A program made the translations under genes and the position numbers. Source: Devosia rhizoryzae (GTDB taxonomy: Bacteria; Pseudomonadota; Alphaproteobacteria; Rhizobiales; Devosiaceae). From it: a stretch of 64,000 nucleotides of DNA. The notes under the pieces were generated by a model. It saw only the letters and a list, made by a program, of their open reading frames with translations, was not told where the DNA came from and ran no database searches. Below, one piece after another: positions 9,011-16,092 of the stretch (its first letter is position 1; each line of letters opens with the position of its first letter). The stretch is from assembly GCF_016698665.1 (NCBI RefSeq), contig NZ_CP068046.1:1302001-1366000 (forward strand), written 5' to 3'.

Positions 9011-9595
9011 ATGACCATTCTTTACCTCATGGCCGCTGAGGCCGAATACGGCCCCTCCCTGAGAGCGCGCATTACGCCAACGATGATCGGCATCGGTCCG
9101 GTGGAGGCGGCGGTCAACACGACGCGCGCCTTGGCTATCTGCGGCGAAGACCTGCCGAAACTCGTCGTGTCTCTCGGCTCTGCCGGCTCGCGACGGTTGC
9201 AGCAATGTGCGGTCTACCAAGCGATCTCCGTTTCCTATCGAGACATGGATGCCTCGCCGCTTGGCTTTGTGCGGGGTGAAACGCCGTTGACCGGCCTGCC
9301 CGCGACGCTGCCGCTCGAGCCGCTCGTGGCCGGGCTGACCGCGGCTACACTGTCTACCGGCGGCAATGTCGTTTCGGGCAATGCTTATGACGCTATCGAA
9401 GAAGACATGGTCGATATGGAGACCTGGGCCGTGCTGCGGGCCTGCATGGCTTACGACGTGCCCCTTCTGGCGTTACGCGGCATTTCAGATGGCAAGGAAG
9501 AGCTGACCGGCATGGCGAGCTGGACGCAATATCTGGGCGTTATCGACGAGCGACTCGCTGAAGCCGTGGACCTGATCGAAAAAGCCTATGGCTGA
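9011..9595 (+). CDS. 5'-methylthioadenosine/S-adenosylhomocysteine nucleosidase-like protein
   Basis: A 194-residue PNP/UDP phosphorylase-fold protein. AAEAEYG supplies the N-terminal catalytic Glu region, GIGPVEAA and SLGSAGSRR are nucleoside-binding loops, VDMETWA is the ribose-binding Met-Glu motif, and ISD carries the catalytic Asp. These features point to hydrolysis of methylthioadenosine or adenosylhomocysteine. It is shorter than E. coli MtnN (about 230 residues). The ATG at 9011 is favoured by alignment, though upstream starts are in frame. The 3' end overlaps the next convergent gene by 10 bases. Confidence 0.85.
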   Translation: MTILYLMAAEAEYGPSLRARITPTMIGIGPVEAAVNTTRALAICGEDLPKLVVSLGSAGSRRLQQCAVYQAISVSYRDMDASPLGFVRGETPLTGLPATLPLEPLVAGLTAATLSTGGNVVSGNAYDAIEEDMVDMETWAVLRACMAYDVPLLALRGISDGKEELTGMASWTQYLGVIDERLAEAVDLIEKAYG

Positions 9596-9915
9596 TCCTG
9601 CCGGTTGCGCTTGTCGCGCCGGCCACGCTGCCAGGTGGTCCACTTGCGTCCGCCGCGAACAATGGCGGTATTGACCGGCGCCTGGAGGAAGATCAGGTCG
9701 ATCGCCAGCAGCAGCAGGCCCAGTGGCAGCATCCAGAGGCCGAGAACCGGCAGGAAGCTGAAGATGCCGCCCAGCACCAGCAAGATGCCAAAGGGGATGC
9801 GCACCATCCGCGCTTCCGGCCGCCGCATCCAGTTCAGCCAACCGGCAACAACGGGAGGGACGCGCTTTTCCAGCTTGTCGAACAACCGGTTCAGACGTTC
9901 TGCGCTCTTGCTCAT
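9586..9915 (-). CDS. Small inner-membrane protein
   Basis: A 109-residue protein with two adjacent membrane segments (VRIPFGILLVLGGIFSFLP and LGLWMLPLGLLLLAIDLIF) flanked by basic ends (RRPEAR and WQRGRRDKRNR). Relatives in Hyphomicrobiales are often mislabelled as tryptophan synthase beta-like; nothing here supports that label. The ATG at 9915 has a strong GGAGGT site. Function is unknown. Confidence 0.78.
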   Translation of the reverse strand: MSKSAERLNRLFDKLEKRVPPVVAGWLNWMRRPEARMVRIPFGILLVLGGIFSFLPVLGLWMLPLGLLLLAIDLIFLQAPVNTAIVRGGRKWTTWQRGRRDKRNRQDQP

Positions 9916-10017
9916 CGGCACCTCCGTGCACCTAAGATGGCGCACCCTCTAGTCGCTTCAAGGGCAAGCGGGAACTCCCCCTCTTTAATTTCCGTTTAGC
10001 CGAAAACGGAGCGTCAC

Positions 10018-10467
10018 ATGAATCTAGATCATTTGTTGTCCCAGCTTACCGGCCGGCGGCAGGAAAGCCCCTTGGAAGCGCAGCTGCGCCAGCTACGCCG
10101 CGAGATCAGCCGCATCAGCGAGGCTGTAGCGCACGAGGCAGGACACGCCGCCCATGACTGGGGAAAGCAGGCCGGCCACACCGCCAATGATTGGGGCCGT
10201 TCAGCTGGGCATGCCGCAAACGATTGGGGCCGCCACGCTGGGCACGCTGCCAACGATTTGAGCCGTCAGGTTGGTCATCTCGCCAATGAGTGGGGTGACG
10301 AGCTTGCGGTGCTTGGCCGCGAAGCGGCAAAGCGTGGCGCGGAGATTGCCGAGTTCGCCGCGTATAAAGCGGGACGCGGCGCCAAGGCTCTGAGGAGCGA
10401 TCCTCTTCCAGCGATTGCCATCATCGGCACAGCTCTTCTCGCGGCGCAGCTGTTCAAGCGCCGGTAA
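10018..10467 (+). CDS. Membrane-anchored protein with five tandem 11-residue repeats
   Basis: A 149-residue protein with three parts. Residues 1-39 form a charged helix (LEAQLRQLRREISRISEAV). Residues 40-94 are five consecutive 11-residue repeats of the form x-A-G-H-A-A-N-D-W-G-R. The C-terminus ends in one membrane segment (LPAIAIIGTALLAAQLF) followed by KRR. The repeats have near-invariant Gly-His and Trp positions, and 11-residue periodicity suits a long amphipathic or right-handed coiled helix. A cytoplasmic helix tethered to the membrane is the simplest model. The family is not recognised beyond a loose resemblance to YqjD/ElaB-type tail-anchored proteins. Confidence 0.8.
   Translation: MNLDHLLSQLTGRRQESPLEAQLRQLRREISRISEAVAHEAGHAAHDWGKQAGHTANDWGRSAGHAANDWGRHAGHAANDLSRQVGHLANEWGDELAVLGREAAKRGAEIAEFAAYKAGRGAKALRSDPLPAIAIIGTALLAAQLFKRR
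10135..10299 (+). repeat. Five tandem 33-bp coding repeats
   Basis: Five consecutive 33-base units (starting at 10135, 10168, 10201, 10234 and 10267) encode the 11-residue repeats. Units 2 to 4 are most alike at the DNA level and units 1 and 5 have diverged, which is typical for repeats that expand in the middle. Confidence 0.9.
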
Positions 10468-10559
10468 TAGCTCGTTTACCGTCCGGCTGAGGGCTTCCTT
10501 AAGCCTGTGCAGGCATTTTCGGGACAAGCGGCGTTTTCGCCACAGCCTGGAGTGCCTGC

Positions 10560-11033
10560 ATGTTTTTGTCCACCAGATCGATCATCCGTTTCGCAGCTTT
10601 GGCCGTGGCGGCCACGAGCCTGGGCGGGTGCTCGTTCCTGGGCATGAACTTCGCCATGAACCAGATGAGCGAAAAAGAGTGCCTGATGCGGGCGATGTAT
10701 TTTGAATCCAATCGCTCCAGCGCAGAGGGCATGCTTGCTGTCGGCACCGTGGTGATGAACCGCATGCATGACAGCCGCTATCCTAAGACCGTCTGCGGCG
10801 TGGTCGGGCAGAAGAATCAGTTTGCGCAGGGCGTGCTGACCAAGCCGATGACCGATAGCGGTGCCGTGCTCGCCTCCCAAGTCGCCGATCAGGTGCTGCG
10901 CGGCCAGCGCCACCCCGGCGTGCAGAATGCTCAGCATTTCCACACGGCCGGGTTGCGCTTCCCCTACAACAACATGTTCTACGTGCTCGAAGCGGGCGGT
11001 AACGAGTTCTACGAAAAGCGCTCGGTGCGCTAG
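10560..11033 (+). CDS. Cell wall hydrolase, SleB family lipoprotein
   Basis: A 157-residue protein with a lipoprotein signal (basic N-terminus, hydrophobic stretch, then LGGC lipobox at residues 21-24). The remainder is the Hydrolase_2/SleB domain: ECLMRAMYFESNRSSAEGMLAVG-type start with the catalytic Glu in YFES, MNRMHDSRYPKTVCGVV, QFAQ and the final FYVLEAGGNEFY. SleB enzymes cleave peptidoglycan as lytic transglycosylases. A lipid-anchored periplasmic wall-remodelling enzyme is likely. It is convergent with the DUF2076 gene, and the two stop codons share a CTAG. Confidence 0.92.
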   Translation: MFLSTRSIIRFAALAVAATSLGGCSFLGMNFAMNQMSEKECLMRAMYFESNRSSAEGMLAVGTVVMNRMHDSRYPKTVCGVVGQKNQFAQGVLTKPMTDSGAVLASQVADQVLRGQRHPGVQNAQHFHTAGLRFPYNNMFYVLEAGGNEFYEKRSVR

Positions 11034-11614
11034 AAGTCGCCACCCATATCGAAGTCGCCGCCTCCGAAATCGCCGCCGCCGTCGTCCATGTTGTCCTCAA
11101 AGCCGGCATCTTCAGTGCCGGTATCCTGGGGTTCTTCAGGGGGCAATTCAGCAGCTTCGGCGGGAGTGTTGAACATCCCGGCGATTGCCGACCCCAGCAG
11201 GATGCCGCCGGTGACGCCCAGGGCGGTCTGAGCCGCCCCCGCCAGGAAGCCGCCGCCTCCGGCCGGCTGATTATCCCACGGCCCGCGCCGGCGCTCGCTC
11301 TGAGGCTGCTGGTATTGCCGAAGCGGTTCGCGGCGCGGTTCGCTGTTGCCGCCGCCGAAAATGTTGTCCAGAAAACCGCCGCGCCCACGCTCTGCTTGCT
11401 GCTCGGCTTGTTCCAGCCGGGCCTGCTGCTCGCGTAACGCCGCCTCTTGAACGATGATGGTCTGCGCCATGAAATAGGCTGCGCCGGGATTGTCGCGCAG
11501 TTTCTCGCGGATCAGCGCCTCGGCCTCTGCATCGCGCGGCGCACTGTTGCGCTCGACATTTTCCAGGCGATCGAAAAGATCCTCGATGGCGCGCTGGTCT
11601 TCCTGTCTCATCAT
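11030..11614 (-). CDS. DUF2076 family protein
   Basis: A 194-residue protein of the DUF2076 family. The N-terminal helical part (RAIEDLFDRLENVERNSAPRD, shortened; AYFMAQTIIVQEAAL) is followed by a Gln/Arg-rich linker, a short hydrophobic glycine-rich segment (GGFLAGAAQTALGVTGGI) and a very acidic Gly/Asp tail with repeated GGGDF. This architecture is typical of the family, which has been described as periplasmic or ligand-binding but has no settled function. The gene is isolated on the minus strand, with only 56 bases to the upstream FlhB-like gene. Confidence 0.88.
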   Translation of the reverse strand: MMRQEDQRAIEDLFDRLENVERNSAPRDAEAEALIREKLRDNPGAAYFMAQTIIVQEAALREQQARLEQAEQQAERGRGGFLDNIFGGGNSEPRREPLRQYQQPQSERRRGPWDNQPAGGGGFLAGAAQTALGVTGGILLGSAIAGMFNTPAEAAELPPEEPQDTGTEDAGFEDNMDDGGGDFGGGDFDMGGDF

Positions 11615-11670
11615 TGGCCTGCTCCCTTGGTGTCAACAGTACTTGGGAACGTGCAAGCCCTGCTGCAAGT

Positions 11671-11943
11671 TCAGCGCCGCGTCTGCCGGAGCACATAGCC
11701 GATGACCGTGGCAACGGCTTCGTAGAGTTCGAGGGGAATGGTGTCGTCCAGTTCGACACCGCTCAGCGCTTCAGCCAGCACCGGATTGGCCTCGATCACG
11801 ACGCCGTTCTCTTCTGCAAGAGCAACGATGCGATCGGCAACGAGCCCCCTGCCCTTGGCGACCACTTTAGGCGCTTCGCGCGAGCCTTGCTCGTAGGCTA
11901 GTGCGATCGCAAGGGCGCGCTCCTTGGGCTTGCCGTCGCTCAT
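11671..11943 (-). CDS. FlhB-like cytoplasmic domain protein
   Basis: A 90-residue protein matching the C-terminal cytoplasmic domain of FlhB/YscU export-switch proteins without the membrane part: ALAYEQGSREAPKVVAKGRGLVADRIVALAEENGVVIEAN (key elements: PKVVAKG, NGVVIEANP, LA). The NPTH autocleavage motif is absent, as in stand-alone FlhB homologues (FlhX/YlqH type). Its ATG overlaps the stop of the FliK-like gene by 4 bases. It probably supports flagellar export or acts in hook-length control. Confidence 0.85.
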   Translation of the reverse strand: MSDGKPKERALAIALAYEQGSREAPKVVAKGRGLVADRIVALAEENGVVIEANPVLAEALSGVELDDTIPLELYEAVATVIGYVLRQTRR

Positions 11944-13133
11944 CTGCTTTCATCCACCAGATGCCGCGAAGGCGTCGCGGGCGCAGGCGGCGCGCCGCTG
12001 CGGACCAGCACAGAGCCCGGATTGAGACCGGCCGCGGCCAGATCCTGCCGCAAGCCGGCAAGGTTCTCGTTCAGCAAGGATGCCGTCTTGGCATCTTCGG
12101 CCCAGATCATTACTCCGGTCGAGGCCCCCCGCATCGAAATCTGAGCGCCGACTTCTCCAGGGTCGCCGAGGTGAATGGCGAAGCGAAGCTGCCAGCCGCG
12201 ATCTTCCGGTTTCGTAGCCCGGTCTTCCGCATCGCGGTGGATCTGTAACTGCAGGAGGTGCTGGTGGCCTGCGATCGTCACGGGCAGGTCGAGGCTCCAT
12301 TGTGCCTCTGGCCGCTGTGCAGCGTCTGGCAGAGAAGCGTTCTGATGCAGCCTCAGCCGCGACAGAGCGGCTTCGGTCCGCTCGAGCAGAACTTTGCCGG
12401 CTTCCGGCGGTTCGTCCGGCAGGTTGGGCGGAGCCACATTTCCGAACCGAGCTCGGGGCGGAGCGCCACGCATGGGGGGTGGCAGGCTGGATGTCCGCTC
12501 AAGCGGGGCCTGGTCACCAAGCCAGGCAGCCAGACTTTTCTGCAAGCTGAGAAGGGCAGTCTTCAAGTCGCCGCTCGCCTGCTGACCGGTTGCAAGTCTT
12601 GCCTCCTGGAACAGGCCCGAGTTCATCACCGCTCGCTGGAGAGCGGCGGCGTCGAGCTTGCCCCCATCGAGCGGCAGCTGCTGGGCCAGAACCTGCTGTA
12701 CTGCGCGGAGCACCGGCTCGGGCAGGACCAATTTGCCCACAGCTGCAGTCAGTAGGGTGGTGAGCCCGACAATGCTGTCCTGCCGCGCCAATGCGTTGAG
12801 CACCATCTGCGTCAGCGCAGACTGCGTCAGCGCAGACTGCGGCGCCGAGTTTGCGGAACTTGCCTGGGTTTGCGCTGCTGGGCTAACCGTCGAAAGCAAG
12901 GTGAGCGTCAGCTGTCCGTCACTCTGCTTTGCCGAAAATGTCAGCGTCGACCCGGGAGCTGGCACGCTGGGCAATTGCAGGTTGAGCAGCTGCCGCCCGA
13001 TCTGCAGCTGCGTGGTGCCGTTAGGCTGCTGACCCAACACTTTGGCTTCCACCGCGCCGGATCGTGCCAGCGCCTGCAGGACAGAGACGCCTTGCGCAAG
13101 GGAGACCGGCGGAAGCTGCGACGAGATGCTCAT
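11940..13133 (-). CDS. FliK-like flagellar hook-length control domain protein
   Basis: A 397-residue protein. The N-terminal half is Gln/Ala/Ser/Leu-rich and low in complexity, and the C-terminal part (residues about 280-370: WSLDLPVTIAG, LQLQIHRD, WQLRFAIHLGDPGEVGAQI) fits the Flg_hook fold of FliK. A short duplication encodes SALTQSALTQ. It is translationally coupled to the FlhB-like gene and lies far from any other flagellar gene in this window. A role as a ruler/switch accessory is likely by association; classical FliK should sit with the main flagellar cluster. Confidence 0.8.
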   Translation of the reverse strand: MSISSQLPPVSLAQGVSVLQALARSGAVEAKVLGQQPNGTTQLQIGRQLLNLQLPSVPAPGSTLTFSAKQSDGQLTLTLLSTVSPAAQTQASSANSAPQSALTQSALTQMVLNALARQDSIVGLTTLLTAAVGKLVLPEPVLRAVQQVLAQQLPLDGGKLDAAALQRAVMNSGLFQEARLATGQQASGDLKTALLSLQKSLAAWLGDQAPLERTSSLPPPMRGAPPRARFGNVAPPNLPDEPPEAGKVLLERTEAALSRLRLHQNASLPDAAQRPEAQWSLDLPVTIAGHQHLLQLQIHRDAEDRATKPEDRGWQLRFAIHLGDPGEVGAQISMRGASTGVMIWAEDAKTASLLNENLAGLRQDLAAAGLNPGSVLVRSGAPPAPATPSRHLVDESR

Positions 13134-13147
13134 CTACGCGCGGAGCC

Positions 13148-13825
13148 TTAAAAAGGCAGGGTCAATCCAAAGACATTGGAGATCACGAACAGCGCACTCC
13201 ACAACAGCGCCAGCACCACGCCCCAGACAATCAGCACCGCAACGATTGAGCAGACGATGCCGATTGTCACCCAAAACCCGTCCCGCTCCAGAACGCCCAT
13301 TGCCAGCACGCAGATGGTGAAGGCCGGCAGCATGTTGCCGAGCGGAATAGGCAGAAAGAGAATGATCGAGAGCAGGAGGCAGATGGCGCCGACGACATAT
13401 TCCATTGGAGGCCGGGCAAGCAGAGTGAAGCGCGGCCGCATCAGCCGCTCTGCACGCGCGAGCCAAGGCGCGGTGAGGCTCACGACTTTTTCGAACTCGC
13501 CCCGCGAAAGCGAGCGGTTGGTGATGATCTTGGGCAGCCATGGGCGCTGCCCGAGCATCATTTGGAAGGACAGGAATATCAGCGGCGCGCCGAGCACGGC
13601 AGACACGCCGGGGGGCACGGGAATGGCATTTGGAATGGCGAAGATGAACATCAACGCGCCGACGGCCCGGTGCTCAAGCGCCTGCAGCAGATAACCGATC
13701 GAAATGCGGTCCCGCTGCCGATCCGCAGCTATGGCGGTCAAAATGCCGGAAAGCCGCTCCGCCGGCTCGTCCTGAAAAAGGCGGACCGGCCCGCCCACTT
13801 CATTCGTCTCGCTTGCGTCAGCCAT
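13148..13825 (-). CDS. exoD: Exopolysaccharide synthesis protein ExoD family
   Basis: A 225-residue ExoD-family membrane protein. The family signature is seen as LLQALEHRAVGALMFIFAIPNAIPVPPG, represented by IPNAIPVPPG, then GAPLIFLSFQMMLG and LPKII near the middle. Several hydrophobic segments fill the C-terminal half. In Sinorhizobium meliloti ExoD affects exopolysaccharide production, alkali tolerance and nodule invasion; the molecular action is not known. A second, shorter ExoD-family gene is at 52764-53384. Confidence 0.9.
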   Translation of the reverse strand: MADASETNEVGGPVRLFQDEPAERLSGILTAIAADRQRDRISIGYLLQALEHRAVGALMFIFAIPNAIPVPPGVSAVLGAPLIFLSFQMMLGQRPWLPKIITNRSLSRGEFEKVVSLTAPWLARAERLMRPRFTLLARPPMEYVVGAICLLLSIILFLPIPLGNMLPAFTICVLAMGVLERDGFWVTIGIVCSIVAVLIVWGVVLALLWSALFVISNVFGLTLPF

Positions 13826-13877
13826 CGGCTCTCCAGGATCGCCAGGCTAGAAGCGGCGTGTGACGGGAAGATTACAC

Positions 13878-14621
13878 CTAATTGGGACGGATGTCGGTAT
13901 AACTTTTTGTGGCCGGCTTGCCGCGAAACGTCACCCAGAAAAAGTTGAGGGTGTACGTGCCCGCGGTTCGGAACACGCCCTCTTTCTCGAGCCGGCGACC
14001 CGAGGTCATCATCTTGAGGGCAAAGGTCCATTTCACTTTGCCGACCTTGGAGAGGCGCACGGCCACGTCCGTGTCTTCGCCGAAAAATTCAATGGTGCGA
14101 TCATAGCCGCCCACTGCTGCCCAGGCATCGCGGCGAAACACGAAATTTCCCCCCTGCACTACCGAGCCCACCCGCAGGATGAAGCGGTTGAGCACGTAAA
14201 TCAGCCAGGTCAGCCCATAGAACATGCTGATCAGCAGCCGGTTATGCGGCTTCATGTCGTAGTAGACGTAAGGCCCGCTGAGGCAGACGAGCTTGGGATC
14301 CTTGCCGAACTCGCTCAGCACCGTGTCGAGCCAGCCTTCGGGCACGATGGTATCGCTGTCGATATTGGCAACCAGTTCATAGCCTTCGCTGGCGGCAAAG
14401 CCGGCATCTCGGGCGTTCACCAGACCCTTCTTGGGCTCGTCGACAACGCGCACCCCGGCAAAGCTGCGGGCGATTTCGCCGGTCCGGTCCTTGGAAGCGT
14501 TGTTGACGACGATCACGTCGGCGTTTGCCCCGGAGCGCTTGATCTCGGCCAAAACCGAAGTCAGGCATTTGCCGATCAGCGCTTCTTCATTGTAGGCCGG
14601 AATGACAAAAGCAAGCTTCAT
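13878..14621 (-). CDS. Glycosyltransferase family 2
   Basis: A 247-residue GT-A fold glycosyltransferase. FVIPAYNEEALIG opens the nucleotide-sugar binding domain, VVNNASKDRTGE follows, NIDSDTIVPEGWLD carries the DxD metal site, and GEDTDVAVRL is the acceptor-side acidic motif. One hydrophobic stretch near residues 135-155 (LLISMFYGLTWLIYVLNRF) could lie in or on the membrane. ATG 14621 is preceded by GAGGA; an upstream in-frame start at 14666 is less likely. The sugar and acceptor are unknown; proximity to exoD suggests envelope polysaccharide. Confidence 0.92.
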   Translation of the reverse strand: MKLAFVIPAYNEEALIGKCLTSVLAEIKRSGANADVIVVNNASKDRTGEIARSFAGVRVVDEPKKGLVNARDAGFAASEGYELVANIDSDTIVPEGWLDTVLSEFGKDPKLVCLSGPYVYYDMKPHNRLLISMFYGLTWLIYVLNRFILRVGSVVQGGNFVFRRDAWAAVGGYDRTIEFFGEDTDVAVRLSKVGKVKWTFALKMMTSGRRLEKEGVFRTAGTYTLNFFWVTFRGKPATKSYTDIRPN

Positions 14622-14702
14622 GCGGTCCTCTTGCCGACGCGATCCCGGCGCTTTCTTGCGCTGCACATAGCGCGGCCACCGCTTCGCGGCAACCGTGCGC
14701 CC

Positions 14703-15203
14703 TCAGCCGATGAAGTCGCTCTTGCCTAGTGGGACACCATTGTGCCGAAGGATCGCGTAGGCCGTGGTGATGTGGAAGTAGAAGTTGGGCAGTGCACGCT
14801 GGTTCACGTAGTCGAGCCCGTTCATCGTCACTTCGCCAGTGCGCATCTTCAGGGTCACGTCGCGTGTCTCGCCCCCGCTCAGGGCTTCCGGCGTGATCGT
14901 TGCGAGCAGATCGAGCGCCTTCTGCACACGGGCGCGCAACTCATCGAAGGTCTTTTCCTCGTCCGGCCAGGACGGGACCGGCTGGCCTGCCAGGCGGCTT
15001 ACGCAGCCCTTGACGTGGTCGGTTGCGATCATCACCTGGCCCCGGAACGGGATCATGTCGGGCGCAAGACGGGCGTCCACCAGCACGTCTGTCGAATACT
15101 TGCGCGCCGCTGCATCGGCTTCTGCCTTGTCGAGGAAGACCAGCAGATTGGTGAGCATGCGGGTAAAGACCGGCACGGTGGTATCGTAGATCGACAGGCT
15201 CAT
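14703..15203 (-). CDS. DUF1993 domain-containing protein
   Basis: A 166-residue DUF1993 protein, a DinB-like four-helix bundle group. Family features are SIYDTTVPVFTRMLTNL at the start, ARLAPDMIPFRGQVMIATDH in the middle (key part APDMIPF), and the C-terminal NFYFHITTAYAILRHNGVPLGK. The conserved histidines (ATDH, FYFHITTAYAILRH) could bind a metal. Function is not established. It is divergent from the channel gene, with 13 bases between the start codons. Confidence 0.9.
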   Translation of the reverse strand: MSLSIYDTTVPVFTRMLTNLLVFLDKAEADAAARKYSTDVLVDARLAPDMIPFRGQVMIATDHVKGCVSRLAGQPVPSWPDEEKTFDELRARVQKALDLLATITPEALSGGETRDVTLKMRTGEVTMNGLDYVNQRALPNFYFHITTAYAILRHNGVPLGKSDFIG

Positions 15204-15216
15204 TGAAGGTCCTTCA

Positions 15217-16092
15217 GTGTCTCAGCGGAACAGTCCATGGTCTGCCTCGTTTCTGACCGACTCGCAGTTGGACTTCATGGTCGACATCCCTAAATCATCG
15301 GCAAAGAACGACAAGGGCCGCAGCTGGTTCGATCATCTGAGATCGAAGCTCCGCATCCTCTACCATGGTCAATCTGCAGGCGCTGTGCGCTTCCAAGCGA
15401 CGATTTTGATCGTCGATCTTGCAATCATAGCGTTTTTCGTCGCCTCACCCCTCCTGCGGAACACAGACAGTTTCCTCTGGCTGGACTATTCCATAGCCGG
15501 CGTGCTGACACTTGATCTTGTCGCCCGCGGCCTGGCCACAAGCCACCCGATGCGCTGGTTGCGTCAGATGCCGGTGCTTATCGATATTGTGATCCTTGCG
15601 ACGCTGTTGTTCCCGACATGGCTGCTCAATTTCGGCTTTCTGCGTATCCTGCGGCTCTGGACGCTGACACGGACAAGCCTTGTGTGGCGTCCACTGGAAA
15701 AGCGCGGCCTCGGCGGGTACCGGGACACCATTCAGGCCGTCATCAATCTTCTGGTCTTCATCTTCGTCGTGACCGGCTTCGTCTACACCTCGTTCGCACA
15801 GCAGCAGTCCGGCATCGACGGCTATGTCGACGCGCTTTACTTCACTGTCACGACCATGACGACGACGGGCTTCGGCGACATCGTCCTGCCCGGCACATTC
15901 GGCAAGCTCGTCTCCATCGTCATCATGATCATCGGTATTTCGCTGTTCGTGCGCCTGGCGCAGCTGATCTTCCGTCCGAACAAGGTGTCGTTCCCCTGCC
16001 CGCAATGCGGCTTGTCTCGGCACGAGCCGGACGCAGTGCACTGCAAGGCCTGCGGCCATTTGCTGAACATTCCAGACGAGGGCCAGGGCTAA
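15217..16092 (+). CDS. Six-helix potassium channel with C-terminal zinc ribbon
   Basis: A 291-residue ion channel. Six membrane segments are visible, the fourth being arginine-bearing (FLRILRLWTLTRT), followed by a pore loop with the filter TMTTTGFGDI, characteristic of K+ selectivity, and a last helix (VSIVIMIIGISLFVRLAQL). The cytoplasmic C-terminus has CPQCG and CKACG pairs with an intervening histidine, a zinc-ribbon-like knuckle. The start is GTG at 15217 with GAAGG upstream; ATG 15277 is possible. The zinc ribbon suggests gating or assembly control by metal, which is inference. Confidence 0.88.
   Translation: MSQRNSPWSASFLTDSQLDFMVDIPKSSAKNDKGRSWFDHLRSKLRILYHGQSAGAVRFQATILIVDLAIIAFFVASPLLRNTDSFLWLDYSIAGVLTLDLVARGLATSHPMRWLRQMPVLIDIVILATLLFPTWLLNFGFLRILRLWTLTRTSLVWRPLEKRGLGGYRDTIQAVINLLVFIFVVTGFVYTSFAQQQSGIDGYVDALYFTVTTMTTTGFGDIVLPGTFGKLVSIVIMIIGISLFVRLAQLIFRPNKVSFPCPQCGLSRHEPDAVHCKACGHLLNIPDEGQG

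Noticed and set aside
12800..12850. Tandem repeat as a phase-variation tract in the FliK-like gene
   Set aside because: It is only two copies of a 15-base unit, in frame (SALTQ twice), so it cannot cause frameshift switching.
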